64,000 nt of DNA from UBA2336 sp964419145 (GCA_964419145.1 CAYQOM010000001.1:806001-870000), one strand, 5' to 3'; counted from the first letter of the stretch, positions 1-8,921 are shown. Program-made: numbers and translations. The notes: a model not told the origin generated them from the letters alone.

Positions 1-1673
1 AATGCCAAACCAAAGTGCCCCTTGGCATCGGTTGAGTATTTTGCTTTGGCCATGGAACGAACGGCCAGCTGTTGTAGAACATTCTGTTCCGGTTTGCCTT
101 CGATCTCATTCATCAATTTGTTTAATGATCGCGAGATGGACCGCTCCTCTACATTTAACCGATGCCCGAATTGTTTGGCAAAATTGGCAAAGTCTTTAAC
201 CCGATCCGGATCAGGATAATCATGAATACGATAAACAAATGTATTTTTCTCCGGGCCTTTTTTTTGATTGTAGACGTGTGTCGCTACACGCTTGTTGGCC
301 AGCAGCATAAACTCCTCAATCAGCTTGTGTGCATCCTTTCGCACTTTCGGAACAACGGCTAACGGCCTGCCTTTTTCATCAAGCTTGAATTTTACTTCTG
401 TGGTTTCAAAGTTTACCGCTCCTTTAGCAAAGCGATCTTTCTTCAGTTTAAGGGCAAGTTCGTTCAGTGTTTTTAGTTCTTCTGCAAACAACCCCTTGCC
501 ACTTTCAATTACCTCCTGCGCTTCTTCGTAGGTAAACCGATGATCGGAATGGATAATGGTTCTTCCAAACCATTCTGTAACAATGTTGGCATGTTTATCC
601 AATTCAAAAACGGCAGCAAATGTCAGTTTATCTTCTTTCGGACGCAGCGAACAAAGCTCATTGGAAAGTCTTTCCGGTAACATGGGAATGGTGCGATCTA
701 CCAGGTACACGGATGTGGCCCGGTCAAAAGCTTCTTTCTCCAGGTTTGAGTTGGGTTGAATGTAATGCGTTACATCGGCAATGTGAACACCCACCCGGTA
801 ATTACCGTTGGGTAATATTTCCAATGATAGCGCGTCATCAAAATCCTTGGCATCTTCCGGGTCGATGGTAAACGTGGTCATCAACCGGAAATCCCACCGC
901 TTTTTAATTTCGTTTGGTGTAATCCCTTCGTCAATTTTTTTGGCTTCTTTTTCGATGACAGGTGGAAATTTAAACGGCAAGCCAAACTCGGCCATGATGG
1001 AATGAATCTCTGCTTCGTTTTCACCGGCTTTTCCAAGAATGTTAACCACCTTGGCTTCCGGGTTTCCTTCTCCATCACCCCAATTCAACACCTCAACAAT
1101 TACCTTGTCGTTGGATTTTGCTCCATTGATATTTCCCTGAGCGATAAAAAAATCTTTATGGATTTTCCGGAAGTCGGCTACTACGAATGCAAAGTTTTTG
1201 GAGAGCTCCAGTTTACCTACAAACTGTGTCCGACCTCTGCGGAGTATTTCAACCACTCGCCCTTCCGGGTGTTCACCATGCCGGGTGGGAAGGATGGCGA
1301 TGTTTACAGTGTCGCCATCAACGGCCGAACCCAAGTCACGTGCTTTGATGTAAACATCTGGTCGGTCTTCACCAACCGACACATAAGCGAAGCGTGAACT
1401 TACGTGATCCACAATACCGGTAAGGATTTTTCCTTTTTGTGATGTGGCATACGTGCCGTTGCTCAGTTCTTTTATTTTTCCGGATTCTTCCAACTCGTAC
1501 ACCGAAAACGTCATCGCCTTGATGTCGTCACGTTTTTTTAATCCCAGTTTTTTCGCGATTTGTTTAATGCTGTACGCACGACCGGGCGTTTCGTTCAGTA
1601 CGGAAAGTATTCCGGATTCAAATTGTTGTTTGAAAGTCGTTGTACTGTTTTTTGTTTTTCGTTTTTTGCTCAT
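1..1673 (-). CDS. rnr: Ribonuclease R (3' end cut by window edge)
   Basis: Processive 3'-to-5' exoribonuclease that degrades structured RNA in the cytoplasm. About 557 residues are visible. After a basic N-terminus and a winged-helix-like segment come cold-shock-type OB domains (roughly residues 85-220) and the RNB catalytic domain with IDPEDAKDFDDA near residue 269, whose aspartates bind the catalytic Mg ions. The reading frame runs off the left edge at a stretch ending HFGLA, which is still inside RNB, so the C-terminal S1 domain is not seen. The ATG at 1673 overlaps the TGA of the exonuclease gene upstream by 4 bases, making this the last visible gene of a tightly coupled operon. The family is certain. 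Distinguishing RNase R from RNase II rests on the N-terminal extension and the presence in Bacteroidota. Confidence 0.95.
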   Translation of the reverse strand, partial: MSKKRKTKNSTTTFKQQFESGILSVLNETPGRAYSIKQIAKKLGLKKRDDIKAMTFSVYELEESGKIKELSNGTYATSQKGKILTGIVDHVSSRFAYVSVGEDRPDVYIKARDLGSAVDGDTVNIAILPTRHGEHPEGRVVEILRRGRTQFVGKLELSKNFAFVVADFRKIHKDFFIAQGNINGAKSNDKVIVEVLNWGDGEGNPEAKVVNILGKAGENEAEIHSIMAEFGLPFKFPPVIEKEAKKIDEGITPNEIKKRWDFRLMTTFTIDPEDAKDFDDALSLEILPNGNYRVGVHIADVTHYIQPNSNLEKEAFDRATSVYLVDRTIPMLPERLSNELCSLRPKEDKLTFAAVFELDKHANIVTEWFGRTIIHSDHRFTYEEAQEVIESGKGLFAEELKTLNELALKLKKDRFAKGAVNFETTEVKFKLDEKGRPLAVVPKVRKDAHKLIEEFMLLANKRVATHVYNQKKGPEKNTFVYRIHDYPDPDRVKDFANFAKQFGHRLNVEERSISRSLNKLMNEIEGKPEQNVLQQLAVRSMAKAKYSTDAKGHFGLA

Positions 1674-2386
1674 GAAGCTTGTAGGATATTTTTCTCAGCA
1701 AGCAGGGGCAGTCCCTTCATGCGAAGGTAAAGTTGCGTCAATACCACCACATCGCTTACGCAGTAATCTTTAATCTTTTCCAAATCTTTTTCTTTGTAGT
1801 AAACAGAGTTCACCTGGCTGCCATCAATGCCGTTTTTGCTGGAAGGGATATTGAAAATGGCGGCCAATAAATCGAGCGAAGTATAATGCTTGTAATCGCC
1901 AAACTTCCAGAGCTCCATGGTGTCGAGGTGGTTTACTTCCCACGATTTTCTTCCGGCCAGGTTAAGCGGAACCGGCAACGCGATTCCGTTTACCAGCATT
2001 CTGCGACTCATGTATGGGTAATCGAATTCTTTACCGTTGTGCGCACAGAAGCGGATACTCGCATCTAGCTTGTCGAGCATGAATTTGAATTCAGTAAGCA
2101 CAACTTTTTCATCGTGCCCGTAATAGGCTTTTGTCTTTAAGCCAAGCTCGCCCGATTCGGTATCATACAACTTGCCCACGGCAATGCAGACCACTTTTCC
2201 GAATTCGGCATAAATGCCTGCGCGCTGATGAAACAACTGCTCATCGGTTACACCTTCTTCGCGTTTTAAAAAGGAGGCTTTTCGCGACCATTGAGTTTTT
2301 AGCCGCTCATCCAATGAAGCGAAGTTGTCGGTACTGGCTACCGTTTCAATATCCAAAAAAAGAATGTCGCGTAGTTCGGGTATCAT
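1670..2386 (-). CDS. DEDDy 3'-5' exonuclease, PolB-exo-like
   Basis: A 238-residue stand-alone ribonuclease-H-fold exonuclease of the type annotated as predicted 3'-5' exonuclease related to family B DNA polymerases. The acidic residues are in place: D12 and E14 in FLDIET, D122 in HNGKEFDYPYM, and Y208 with D212 in YCVSDV, which gives the DEDDy signature. No polymerase domain follows. It lies directly before rnr, with 4-base overlaps on both sides, so it is translated with an RNA-degrading enzyme. Whether its own substrate is DNA or RNA cannot be told from sequence. Confidence 0.85.
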   Translation of the reverse strand: MIPELRDILFLDIETVASTDNFASLDERLKTQWSRKASFLKREEGVTDEQLFHQRAGIYAEFGKVVCIAVGKLYDTESGELGLKTKAYYGHDEKVVLTEFKFMLDKLDASIRFCAHNGKEFDYPYMSRRMLVNGIALPVPLNLAGRKSWEVNHLDTMELWKFGDYKHYTSLDLLAAIFNIPSSKNGIDGSQVNSVYYKEKDLEKIKDYCVSDVVVLTQLYLRMKGLPLLAEKNILQAS

Positions 2387-2787
2387 GAGTGCAGTATTCC
2401 TTCCATTTCCAATTCCTTAATATACGTAATATTATCCTCGTGAATGGAATCGGGTACGAAAACAAAGCGCTTATCAAAAATTTTTGTGCCGATATAGTAG
2501 CTCACCCAATATTCATTGTTTAGATGAAACACGGCCGGGTCAATGGGTTCAATCAATGCGGCACTTTCTGCGGCCACGGTTTCCAGAAAATGACGTAAGA
2601 TGGAAGTCTGCTGTTCTTCGCCATCTTTCACACCGTATCCTTTGCTGGCGACTAATGTATTCTCAATCGGAAACGTATTTTTATTGATCAGGTAGACTCT
2701 CCACTCATCGCTTTCACCCGGTTGTTTCTTTCGGGCAATGGCAACGGTTACATTTTTTACTTCAGGTATTTCAATATCGCGAATCAT
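2383..2787 (-). CDS. Conserved protein of unknown function, 134 aa
   Basis: A small soluble protein without signal peptide, membrane segment or recognisable catalytic motif. It is predicted to be alternating beta strands and helices and is rich in Glu, Ile and Val. It contains a WVSYYIGTKIFDKRFVF segment that reads as a beta hairpin. It sits between lipB and the exonuclease with 4-base ATGA overlaps on both sides, so it is certainly part of that operon. I have a vague memory of similar Bacteroidota proteins carrying unreliable tRNA-synthetase names; nothing in this sequence supports such a function. Confidence 0.8.
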   Translation of the reverse strand: MIRDIEIPEVKNVTVAIARKKQPGESDEWRVYLINKNTFPIENTLVASKGYGVKDGEEQQTSILRHFLETVAAESAALIEPIDPAVFHLNNEYWVSYYIGTKIFDKRFVFVPDSIHEDNITYIKELEMEGILHS

Positions 2788-3500
2788 ACTAACTCCATTT
2801 CAAACAGGTGTGCAAGTTTTGTTTTCAAAATTTCTTCAACCGCTTTCATATCTTGCTTTTTGCCCAGTTCAAACTCCATAGAGGTAACAGCTTTATCATC
2901 AATACCACACGGAACGATGTAATCGAAATAGTTCAAGTCGGCATTTACATTAAAGGCAAAGCCGTGCATAGCCACCCAGCGACTGGTTTTTACTCCGAGG
3001 GCGCAGATTTTACGTGCACGACTTTCATTGTCCGGATCAAGCCACACACCTGTAAGTCCTGGAATGCGACCAGAAGAAATCCCGAATTCAGTGAGCGTTT
3101 GAATTACGGCTTCTTCCAGCAGGCGCATGTATTGGTGAATGTCGGTGAAGAAATTTTCAAGGTCAATAACCGGGTACCCAACAATTTGCCCCGGGCCGTG
3201 GTACGTAATATCGCCACCGCGATTGGTGTGTACGTAAGAAGCCTGAATGGTGTGGAGGTTTTCTTTTTTGATTTTCAGGTTGGCTTCATCGCCACTTTTA
3301 CCTAAGGTAAAAACATGCGGGTGTTCACAGAAAATCAGGAAGTTCTCGGTGGGCTGTTGCTGCTCAACCGGCAAGTCGCGGTTTGCCTTTTTAACCTCCA
3401 GTATTTTTGCAAAAAGCGAAGCCTGGTAATCCCAGGCTTGTTTATAATCGATAAGTCCGAGGTGAATGAATTGCGTTTTGCGGTTGATGAGCGCGTTCAC
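2784..3500 (-). CDS. lipB: Octanoyltransferase (lipoyl(octanoyl) transferase)
   Basis: Transfers octanoyl from octanoyl-ACP to the lipoyl domains of 2-oxoacid dehydrogenases and the glycine cleavage H protein, the first step of lipoate assembly. The 238-residue protein has the family signature RGGDITYHGPGQ (94-105), the catalytic lysine K171 in LGVKTSRW and the acyl-accepting cysteine C198 in IVPCGI. Translation starts at GTG (3500), which overlaps the TGA of the upstream isomerase gene as GTGA. A stop-start ATGA overlap follows at the other end. Length is normal for LipB. Confidence 0.96.
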   Translation of the reverse strand: MNALINRKTQFIHLGLIDYKQAWDYQASLFAKILEVKKANRDLPVEQQQPTENFLIFCEHPHVFTLGKSGDEANLKIKKENLHTIQASYVHTNRGGDITYHGPGQIVGYPVIDLENFFTDIHQYMRLLEEAVIQTLTEFGISSGRIPGLTGVWLDPDNESRARKICALGVKTSRWVAMHGFAFNVNADLNYFDYIVPCGIDDKAVTSMEFELGKKQDMKAVEEILKTKLAHLFEMELV

Positions 3501-4504
3501 TTGATTTTATCCAGTTCCCCCTTCAAGTAATTGATCGATTCAATCGGATCGGGCTCCACACCATTCTCGCGCGCCAGGTAGTAGGAAACCCAATCGGTGA
3601 GATGAATGAGGTAGTAGTATTGCTCAAGCAGGGAAGCACCTTCACCCACCACATCAATAATCGGGTTCGATCGTTTTTCAAAAATATCGCGACAGATTTC
3701 CATGCGTTTCTCTACGCGCTCATGATCGTGGTCGGAGTACATATAAATCACCTGAAGCATCGGCATCAGGTTTTCCGGAAACTGCCAACCCACCAGTTCG
3801 TTGTGGTTCATTTCCGGAAATGTATTGATGTGCGCCAGGTGCTTGGCGTTTTCATTTAATTGTTGCTGAAAGCGAAGCGCCATCGCATACAACCGGTTGT
3901 CGCAGTAAATCATCGGCAATTTGCCTTTGAGTTTTCGTGCGATCAGCTCCGCTTCGTTTTGAATGCCTTTCTCTCCACGATCCAGAAACTGAATGGCATT
4001 TTCTGTTTCTTTGATATACGTTGATCCGATCAGCCCGGTATGATACAACACCGACAGCAAGGCAATCATGTTGTAGGCAAGCATGGCACGTGGACTGTCA
4101 GATCCTGCAGGTAGCTGGATATAGAACAAATTATACTCACGTGCGATGTCGATCAGTTTACCACCCGAAGCCACAGCAATTACGTGCGCACGCTTCAATA
4201 ATGCTTTGTTCAAAGCAGCAATGGTTTCCTCGGTGTTGCCGCTGTAACTGCAGGCAATAAACAACGTATGCGGACTAACAAACTGGGGGATGTTGTAACT
4301 CTTGCACACCGTTATCGGAATGGGAATCCGGCCAAAGGTAAGCGACTCCACCAGGTTGGCGCCAATGCCCGATCCGCCCATTCCGGCAATCACCACATTA
4401 CGGATGTCGCTGCCCGGACGTACCAGATCAATGGACTCACTTATTTTCAGTGCCTCGGCCAACTGGCGGGTAAAGCTTTCAATGTATTTCTTTGTTGCTG
4501 ACAT
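3497..4504 (-). CDS. Bifunctional phosphoglucose/phosphomannose isomerase
   Basis: A 335-residue SIS-fold sugar isomerase of the small PGI/PMI family that interconverts fructose-6-phosphate with glucose-6-phosphate and mannose-6-phosphate. SIS phosphosugar-binding motifs are visible as GMGGSGIGAN (41-50) and CSYSGNTEETI (85-95). A second SIS-like half carries FPEMNHNELVGW, which supplies the catalytic glutamate and histidine region. It is the first gene of the five-gene operon that ends in rnr. An exact -7 box (TACCTTTG on the minus strand, 4528-4521) lies 16 bases before the ATG. The pairing with lipB and RNA-decay genes is genomic co-occurrence rather than an obvious pathway. Confidence 0.88.
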   Translation of the reverse strand: MSATKKYIESFTRQLAEALKISESIDLVRPGSDIRNVVIAGMGGSGIGANLVESLTFGRIPIPITVCKSYNIPQFVSPHTLFIACSYSGNTEETIAALNKALLKRAHVIAVASGGKLIDIAREYNLFYIQLPAGSDSPRAMLAYNMIALLSVLYHTGLIGSTYIKETENAIQFLDRGEKGIQNEAELIARKLKGKLPMIYCDNRLYAMALRFQQQLNENAKHLAHINTFPEMNHNELVGWQFPENLMPMLQVIYMYSDHDHERVEKRMEICRDIFEKRSNPIIDVVGEGASLLEQYYYLIHLTDWVSYYLARENGVEPDPIESINYLKGELDKIK

Positions 4505-4520
4505 AGCGCTAAATTCACAT

Positions 4521-4528
4521 CAAAGGTA
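4521..4528 (-). promoter_or_regulatory. Bacteroidota -7 box before the isomerase-lipB-rnr operon
   Basis: Minus strand reads TACCTTTG, an exact match to TAnnTTTG. No clear TTG -33 element is found at 17-23 bases upstream. The box ends 16 bases before the ATG at 4504, which predicts a leader of about 10 bases. Confidence 0.5.
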
Positions 4529-4576
4529 TTACTTAATGTATGAATTTAGAATGCCGGTAACGGAATTGTAACATTT

Positions 4577-4927
4577 ATGTCGGATAAATCCGCCATCGGA
4601 AAAAAGGGTGAAGACCTGGCAGCCGCGTACCTGGAGCAAAAGGGTTACCGGGTGGTGGCGCGTAACTTTCGTCACAAGCATGCTGAGATTGACTTGATCG
4701 TGCAAAAGGAAAATTGGTTACTGTTTGTAGAAGTGAAGGCTCGCAGTTCAAGCGCATTTGGTGAGCCGGAATCGTTTGTGGATTTTAAGAAGGGAAGAAA
4801 AATTTTTGAAGCGGCAGAAGAATACATTTTCGCCAACGATTGGCACGGGCACATCCGGTTTGATATTATTTCCGTGAAGCTGGGCAACCCGCCCGAGATC
4901 CGGCATTTTGAGGATGCGATTAATTAA
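4577..4927 (+). CDS. YraN family protein (UPF0102)
   Basis: A 116-residue cytoplasmic protein of the YraN family, which has a restriction-endonuclease-like fold and unknown in vivo role. The N-terminal signature GKKGEDLAAAYLEQKGY is followed by the PD-(D/E)xK-type core: E57 and D59 in HAEIDLI, then FVEVKARSS, where the E and K would be catalytic. It is divergent from the isomerase operon, with 72 bases between the two starts, and convergent with the YwqK-repeat gene. Length and motifs are typical, so it is probably intact. Confidence 0.92.
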   Translation: MSDKSAIGKKGEDLAAAYLEQKGYRVVARNFRHKHAEIDLIVQKENWLLFVEVKARSSSAFGEPESFVDFKKGRKIFEAAEEYIFANDWHGHIRFDIISVKLGNPPEIRHFEDAIN

Positions 4928-4936
4928 GATGCGTAA

Positions 4937-5752
4937 TCAACCGCCCTTATTATTCCGATAAATCTCCCTTCCCTTATCGCTCCACTCTACTTTAATGAAA
5001 GGTGTTACATTTTTATCGAACGGTTCTTTGGGATACGCGATCAGTTTTTTTCTTCGTCCGCTTGGGTAGTACTCGTACCAATCGCCTACGCGCTGATCCC
5101 ACCGGTATTCACCGGTAACAGCAACTTGTCCGTTTTCAAAAAACATGTAGTAGTTGCCTTCCTTCTCTCCGAACTCGATTGGAATAATTTCTTTAGGCTT
5201 TTTACGCTCAACCGGATCATAGTAACTGATCATCGATTCGCGCGGCCAGCCGCGGAAATATTTTTCTTTGTCGGTAAGCGTGCTGTCGCGATTGTATTTC
5301 ATCCATCGGCCGTGTTTGGTGCCTTTGTAAAAGATACCGGTTTCCAGGATCACATTGTTTTGTGTTTTCTTATATGGCCCATGAACCAACACGCCTTTCT
5401 TCGGATCGAACCGACTGGTACGTACAATTTCCCTGCGGGCAAAGTCGTAGTAGTAAATGTCGCGCACCAGGGTTTCAGGCAACTCCGGCTTTTTCAGGTA
5501 GTAGAAGTTTTCGTACACCGTACGTTCACCAACCCCTTTGCGCGAAAAGCCTTTCTTGGTTTTGATGCCGTAAAAAACTTTCTTCTTTACCTTCTTCTTT
5601 TTCGGAGTATTGATCGGCTCTTCTTCTTTTTCAAAGTCGAGGTTGACCGGAGTGTCAATCGTAAACATACGGTCTTCCTCTTCTTCCTGGGCAAGCAGGG
5701 AAGTACCAGCCAGAGCAAACAATCCAGTTAAAAGAAGAAGTTTTACGCGCAT
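4937..5752 (-). CDS. Secreted YwqK/MORN-like repeat protein
   Basis: A 271-residue exported protein. The signal peptide covers residues 1-21 and ends LLAQ before a Glu-rich stretch. A Lys-rich linker follows near residues 45-60, then several YwqK-type beta repeats such as GIFYKGTKHGRW and EYRWDQRVGDWYEYYPSG. These W-Y-G repeats resemble MORN repeats and are often labelled 'YwqK family antitoxin', but no toxin partner is nearby and such proteins are common envelope proteins in Bacteroidota. Its start lies 112 bases from the htpG stop, separated from it by a REP-like palindrome, so it probably has its own promoter. Confidence 0.8.
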   Translation of the reverse strand: MRVKLLLLTGLFALAGTSLLAQEEEEDRMFTIDTPVNLDFEKEEEPINTPKKKKVKKKVFYGIKTKKGFSRKGVGERTVYENFYYLKKPELPETLVRDIYYYDFARREIVRTSRFDPKKGVLVHGPYKKTQNNVILETGIFYKGTKHGRWMKYNRDSTLTDKEKYFRGWPRESMISYYDPVERKKPKEIIPIEFGEKEGNYYMFFENGQVAVTGEYRWDQRVGDWYEYYPSGRRKKLIAYPKEPFDKNVTPFIKVEWSDKGREIYRNNKGG

Positions 5753-5805
5753 ACGCTTTTAAAAACGATGCTAAAATTGAAAAAGTATAGGCAAAATCGC
5801 AATTA

Positions 5806-5851
5806 CCCCCCTCCGTCCTGCGGGCACCTCCCCCTGTCAGGGGGAGGAATC
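5806..5851. repeat. REP-like palindromic element between htpG and the YwqK gene
   Basis: A C-rich segment contains a perfect palindrome at 5827-5847: CCTCCCCCTG, one central T, then CAGGGGGAGG (10-bp arms). It is preceded by CCCCCTCCGTCCTGCGGGC. The composition is unlike the surrounding AT-rich intergenic DNA. It sits just after the htpG stop, so the hairpin could also end htpG transcription, although no U-tract follows it. Confidence 0.6.
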
Positions 5852-5863
5852 CGTGTGTAAGCA

Positions 5864-7762
5864 TTAGGCTACAAATTCCACACTTCGCTTAATAAAATTA
5901 GTCAGGTCGGCACCGGTTAGCATATTCTGCGAAAGCAACGCAAGGTCATAGGCCTGTTTGGCCAACCTGGTTTTTTGCTCCTCGGTTTCGGCTTTCAGAA
6001 TTTTCTGCACAATGCTGTGGTTGCCGTTTACGGTAACCGCATAGCTGTCGGGCATGCTGCCCATGAACGCGTAACCGCCACCGCCCATTTTGGCCATGTC
6101 TTTCATTCTGCGCATAAATTCGCTCATGGTAATCACCACCGGTAAATCATCAGTAGCCATGGCCTCAACGGCAACGGTCATGTTGGTGTTGTTGATGGCT
6201 TTTTCAAAGATGTTTTTTACCTGTTCCTTCTCATCGTTACTCAACACACTTTCGGTTTTCTCATCTTTATCGATAAGCTTATCGGCTGTGTCGCTGTCAA
6301 CACGTTTGATTTGCGTTTTCTCCAGCTTTTGTTCCAGCGTGTTGATGAAGTGATTATCGAGAATGCCATCAAGTAACAAAACATCGTAAGCCTTATTTTT
6401 AGCCGATTCAATAAAACTATGCTGCTTGCCGGCATCTGAAGCGTAGAGGTAAACCAGTTGCTTTTCTTTATCGGTTTGGTTGGTTTTTACTTTCTCTTTG
6501 TATTCATCAAACGTGAAGTACAGGCTATCCACATTCTTGAACAATGAAAAATCCTTGGCGCGATCGTAGAATTTTTCATCGCTGATGATACCATACTTCA
6601 CAAAGATGTTGATGTCATCCCATTTCTTTTCAAAATCCTTGCGGTCTTTCTTAAATAGATCCTGAAGCTTGTCGGCCACTTTTTTCGTTATATGCTGACT
6701 GATCTTTTTCACGTTGGCATCGCTTTGCAAATAACTGCGCGATACGTTCAGCGGAATATCCGGTGAATCAAGTACACCGTGCAGCAACATGAGAAAATCG
6801 GGCACCACATCTTTCACTTCATCGGTGATGAATACCTGGCGTGAGTAGAGCTGAATTTTATTTTTCTGTATTTCGAAATCGTTTTTCACCTTGGGGAAGT
6901 ACAGCACACCGGTGAGGTTGAACGGATAATCCACATTCAGGTGAATCCAGAACAGCGGATCTTCACTGAACGGATAAAGCTCCTTGTAAAATTTCAGGTA
7001 ATCTTCGTCCTTTAAATCGTTGGGTGATTTCGTCCAAATGGGTTGCGTGTTGTTAATGATGCGGTCAACGGTAACCGATTTATATTTTTTCTTGCCGTCT
7101 TTGTCTTCGCCATCTTCTACACTTTCTTCCTTTGTTCCAAACTTGATTTCAACCGGCAGGAACTTGCAGTATTTTTCGAGGATTCCTTTTAAACGGAATT
7201 CATCCAAAAATTCTTCTGAGTCGGCATTAATGTGGAGGACAACATCTGTACCACGGGTTTCTTTTTTGGCTGCACCGATTTCAAATTCAGTTGAGCCATC
7301 GCAGGTCCACCTGGCAGCTTCACTTTCTTCTTTGTAGGATTTGGAAATCACCTCAACCTTATCGGCTACCATAAAGGCCGAATAAAAACCTAATCCAAAT
7401 TTACCGATGATGTCTTTTGCATCGGTTTTGTCCTTGAACTTTTCAACAAATTCGGTTGCGCCCGAAAAGGCAATCTGGTTGATGTATTTTTTTATCTCAT
7501 CGGCTGTCATGCCAATACCCTTGTCGCTGACGGTAATGGTTTTTTTCTTCTTGTCGAAACTCACCTCAATTTTCAGGTCACCCAGTTCGCCATTGAACTC
7601 GCCTAACGAGGAAAGCTTTTTCAGCTTTTGCGTTGCGTCCACTGCGTTGCTTACGAGTTCGCGAAGGAAAATCTCGTGATCAGAATAGAGAAACTTTTTG
7701 ATAATGGGGAAGATGTTCTCGGTATGGATGGAAATGGTACCTTTTTCCTTTACGGCTGCCAT
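5864..7762 (-). CDS. htpG: Molecular chaperone HtpG (bacterial Hsp90)
   Basis: ATP-dependent cytoplasmic dimeric chaperone, 632 residues, normal for HtpG. The N-terminal GHKL ATPase domain shows FLRELVSNAVDAT (catalytic Glu and Mg-binding Asn), DKGIGMTADE and GKFGLGFYSAFMV (ATP lid). A middle domain with RQVFITDE and a C-terminal dimerisation domain follow. The charged linker typical of eukaryotic Hsp90 is short (EESVEDGEDKDGKKKY). The gene is monocistronic: a strong terminator of the upstream operon lies at 7813-7835 and a REP-like palindrome follows the stop. Confidence 0.98.
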   Translation of the reverse strand: MAAVKEKGTISIHTENIFPIIKKFLYSDHEIFLRELVSNAVDATQKLKKLSSLGEFNGELGDLKIEVSFDKKKKTITVSDKGIGMTADEIKKYINQIAFSGATEFVEKFKDKTDAKDIIGKFGLGFYSAFMVADKVEVISKSYKEESEAARWTCDGSTEFEIGAAKKETRGTDVVLHINADSEEFLDEFRLKGILEKYCKFLPVEIKFGTKEESVEDGEDKDGKKKYKSVTVDRIINNTQPIWTKSPNDLKDEDYLKFYKELYPFSEDPLFWIHLNVDYPFNLTGVLYFPKVKNDFEIQKNKIQLYSRQVFITDEVKDVVPDFLMLLHGVLDSPDIPLNVSRSYLQSDANVKKISQHITKKVADKLQDLFKKDRKDFEKKWDDINIFVKYGIISDEKFYDRAKDFSLFKNVDSLYFTFDEYKEKVKTNQTDKEKQLVYLYASDAGKQHSFIESAKNKAYDVLLLDGILDNHFINTLEQKLEKTQIKRVDSDTADKLIDKDEKTESVLSNDEKEQVKNIFEKAINNTNMTVAVEAMATDDLPVVITMSEFMRRMKDMAKMGGGGYAFMGSMPDSYAVTVNGNHSIVQKILKAETEEQKTRLAKQAYDLALLSQNMLTGADLTNFIKRSVEFVA

Positions 7763-7806
7763 AGTGTATAAATTTTCAGTTTTTGAGTTAAAAAATAGGC
7801 AGGAAC

Positions 7807-7835
7807 AATAAAAATCCCTGCACGCGGCAGGGATT
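7807..7835 (-). terminator. Rho-independent terminator of the DUF4293-S41-secreted protein operon
   Basis: Perfect 9-bp stem: AATCCCTGC (7813-7821), loop ACGCG, GCAGGGATT (7827-7835). On the minus strand it is followed by TTTTTATTG. It lies 44 bases past the stop of the secreted-protein gene and separates that operon from htpG. Confidence 0.85.
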
Positions 7836-7878
7836 CAAAAGTTATTCCAAAGGAGTTTGGGTGACAGGTTGGCAGGAT

Positions 7879-8916
7879 TCAGTACCGAGGCACATGCCGG
7901 GAAAGAAACTGATCCGTCATTTTATTCCATTGCTCAAGGGCCTGCGCACGCTTTTTGTTCAGGTCGGTATGTACCGCATTGACTTTGCCTACGGCCTCGT
8001 TATACTCTTTTACGGTTTTGTTGTAAAGATCCACATCGGCCTGGGTGCGTTCGTTAGGTCGCTTGGCATCAAAGGCCTTCTTTATTTTTTCAAAGTTTTC
8101 TTTTTTCAAATCGAAGTCAATAACCTGGGGTATTCCTGTTGAAGCTTCTTGTTTGTAAAAATTAAGTAACTGCTGACAGGCGGCTTTTAACGAGGCATCG
8201 CCTTTAAAAGGAGATATGGGGCCAAGTTTTTGCAAACCAGCGGTGGCACTGTTTAACAGGGCATTTTTAGTTTGTTCTTTTTGATTGACATCGCCCTGTT
8301 GCAGTGCGTCCATTAAGTATGCTTCGTCTTTATAGCTTTTGAAGAAGATCAGGTAAATTTCATTGTAATACTTGAACACTTTTCCGGAGGCCTCAAGCTT
8401 TTGACTTAGCTTCGAAGAGTTTTCAACAATCGTAATGTTGTGTGTGGTTGTAAACTTATCCTGTTCGCGCGATACCATTTCAGAAGCCTGATCCAGTTTT
8501 TCGTTGGCCAGTTCTTTAGCCAATAGGTAGGCCTCCATGGCATCATACGATTGTTCCGCTACATCTTCAAGGTCAATGATTTTACCGAAGTCTTCATTCA
8601 GTACTGTATGGGACATGTTCAGGTAGAGCACAACGGTATCACGAAGGGAGGCATCGTTTTGAAAGGGCCTCATACGCCTCATGTTGCGTTCGGCTTCTTT
8701 AATCTGGTTTAATAACTCCTGGCGTTTCTTCTCTACTTTTCGGGCACCTTTGCTATGGGCGGCTGCACTGATGTAACTCATCATATTTTTGGAAACCGCT
8801 TGAAATTCTTTGCCAATGGCATCCAGGTATTGAACAGTTTCGGCTGTTTGTTGGGCAAAGAGTGGCGTGGTTGCCAGGCAGATTCCGATCAGCAACCTTT
8901 GCAATAGACGATTCAT
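7879..8916 (-). CDS. Secreted coiled/helical protein, LIC11966-like
   Basis: A 345-residue exported protein. I chose the ATG at 8916 (MNRLLQRLLIGICL) because it begins a good signal peptide ending PLFAQ; the in-frame ATG 36 bases earlier would bury it. The rest is almost entirely helical and rich in Lys, Glu and Ala, with a conserved-looking segment MSYISAAAHSKGARKVEK. The overall pattern reminds me of the LIC11966 surface-protein family, at moderate certainty. It begins 5 bases after the stop of the S41 protease gene and is followed by a strong terminator, so it is the last gene of a three-gene operon and may be a partner or substrate of the protease. Confidence 0.7.
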   Translation of the reverse strand: MNRLLQRLLIGICLATTPLFAQQTAETVQYLDAIGKEFQAVSKNMMSYISAAAHSKGARKVEKKRQELLNQIKEAERNMRRMRPFQNDASLRDTVVLYLNMSHTVLNEDFGKIIDLEDVAEQSYDAMEAYLLAKELANEKLDQASEMVSREQDKFTTTHNITIVENSSKLSQKLEASGKVFKYYNEIYLIFFKSYKDEAYLMDALQQGDVNQKEQTKNALLNSATAGLQKLGPISPFKGDASLKAACQQLLNFYKQEASTGIPQVIDFDLKKENFEKIKKAFDAKRPNERTQADVDLYNKTVKEYNEAVGKVNAVHTDLNKKRAQALEQWNKMTDQFLSRHVPRY

Positions 8917-8921
8917 GTTGT

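Noticed and set aside
5126..5731. Open frame of 201 codons on the plus strand opposite the YwqK-repeat gene
   Set aside because: It is the antisense of a convincing secreted-protein gene and has no motif of its own; similar long antisense frames over htpG, dxs, glnS and rho were dismissed for the same reason.
4937..5752. Toxin-antitoxin function implied by the 'YwqK antitoxin' family name
   Set aside because: No toxin gene is adjacent, and the protein is exported with MORN-like repeats, so the name is not evidence of such a system.
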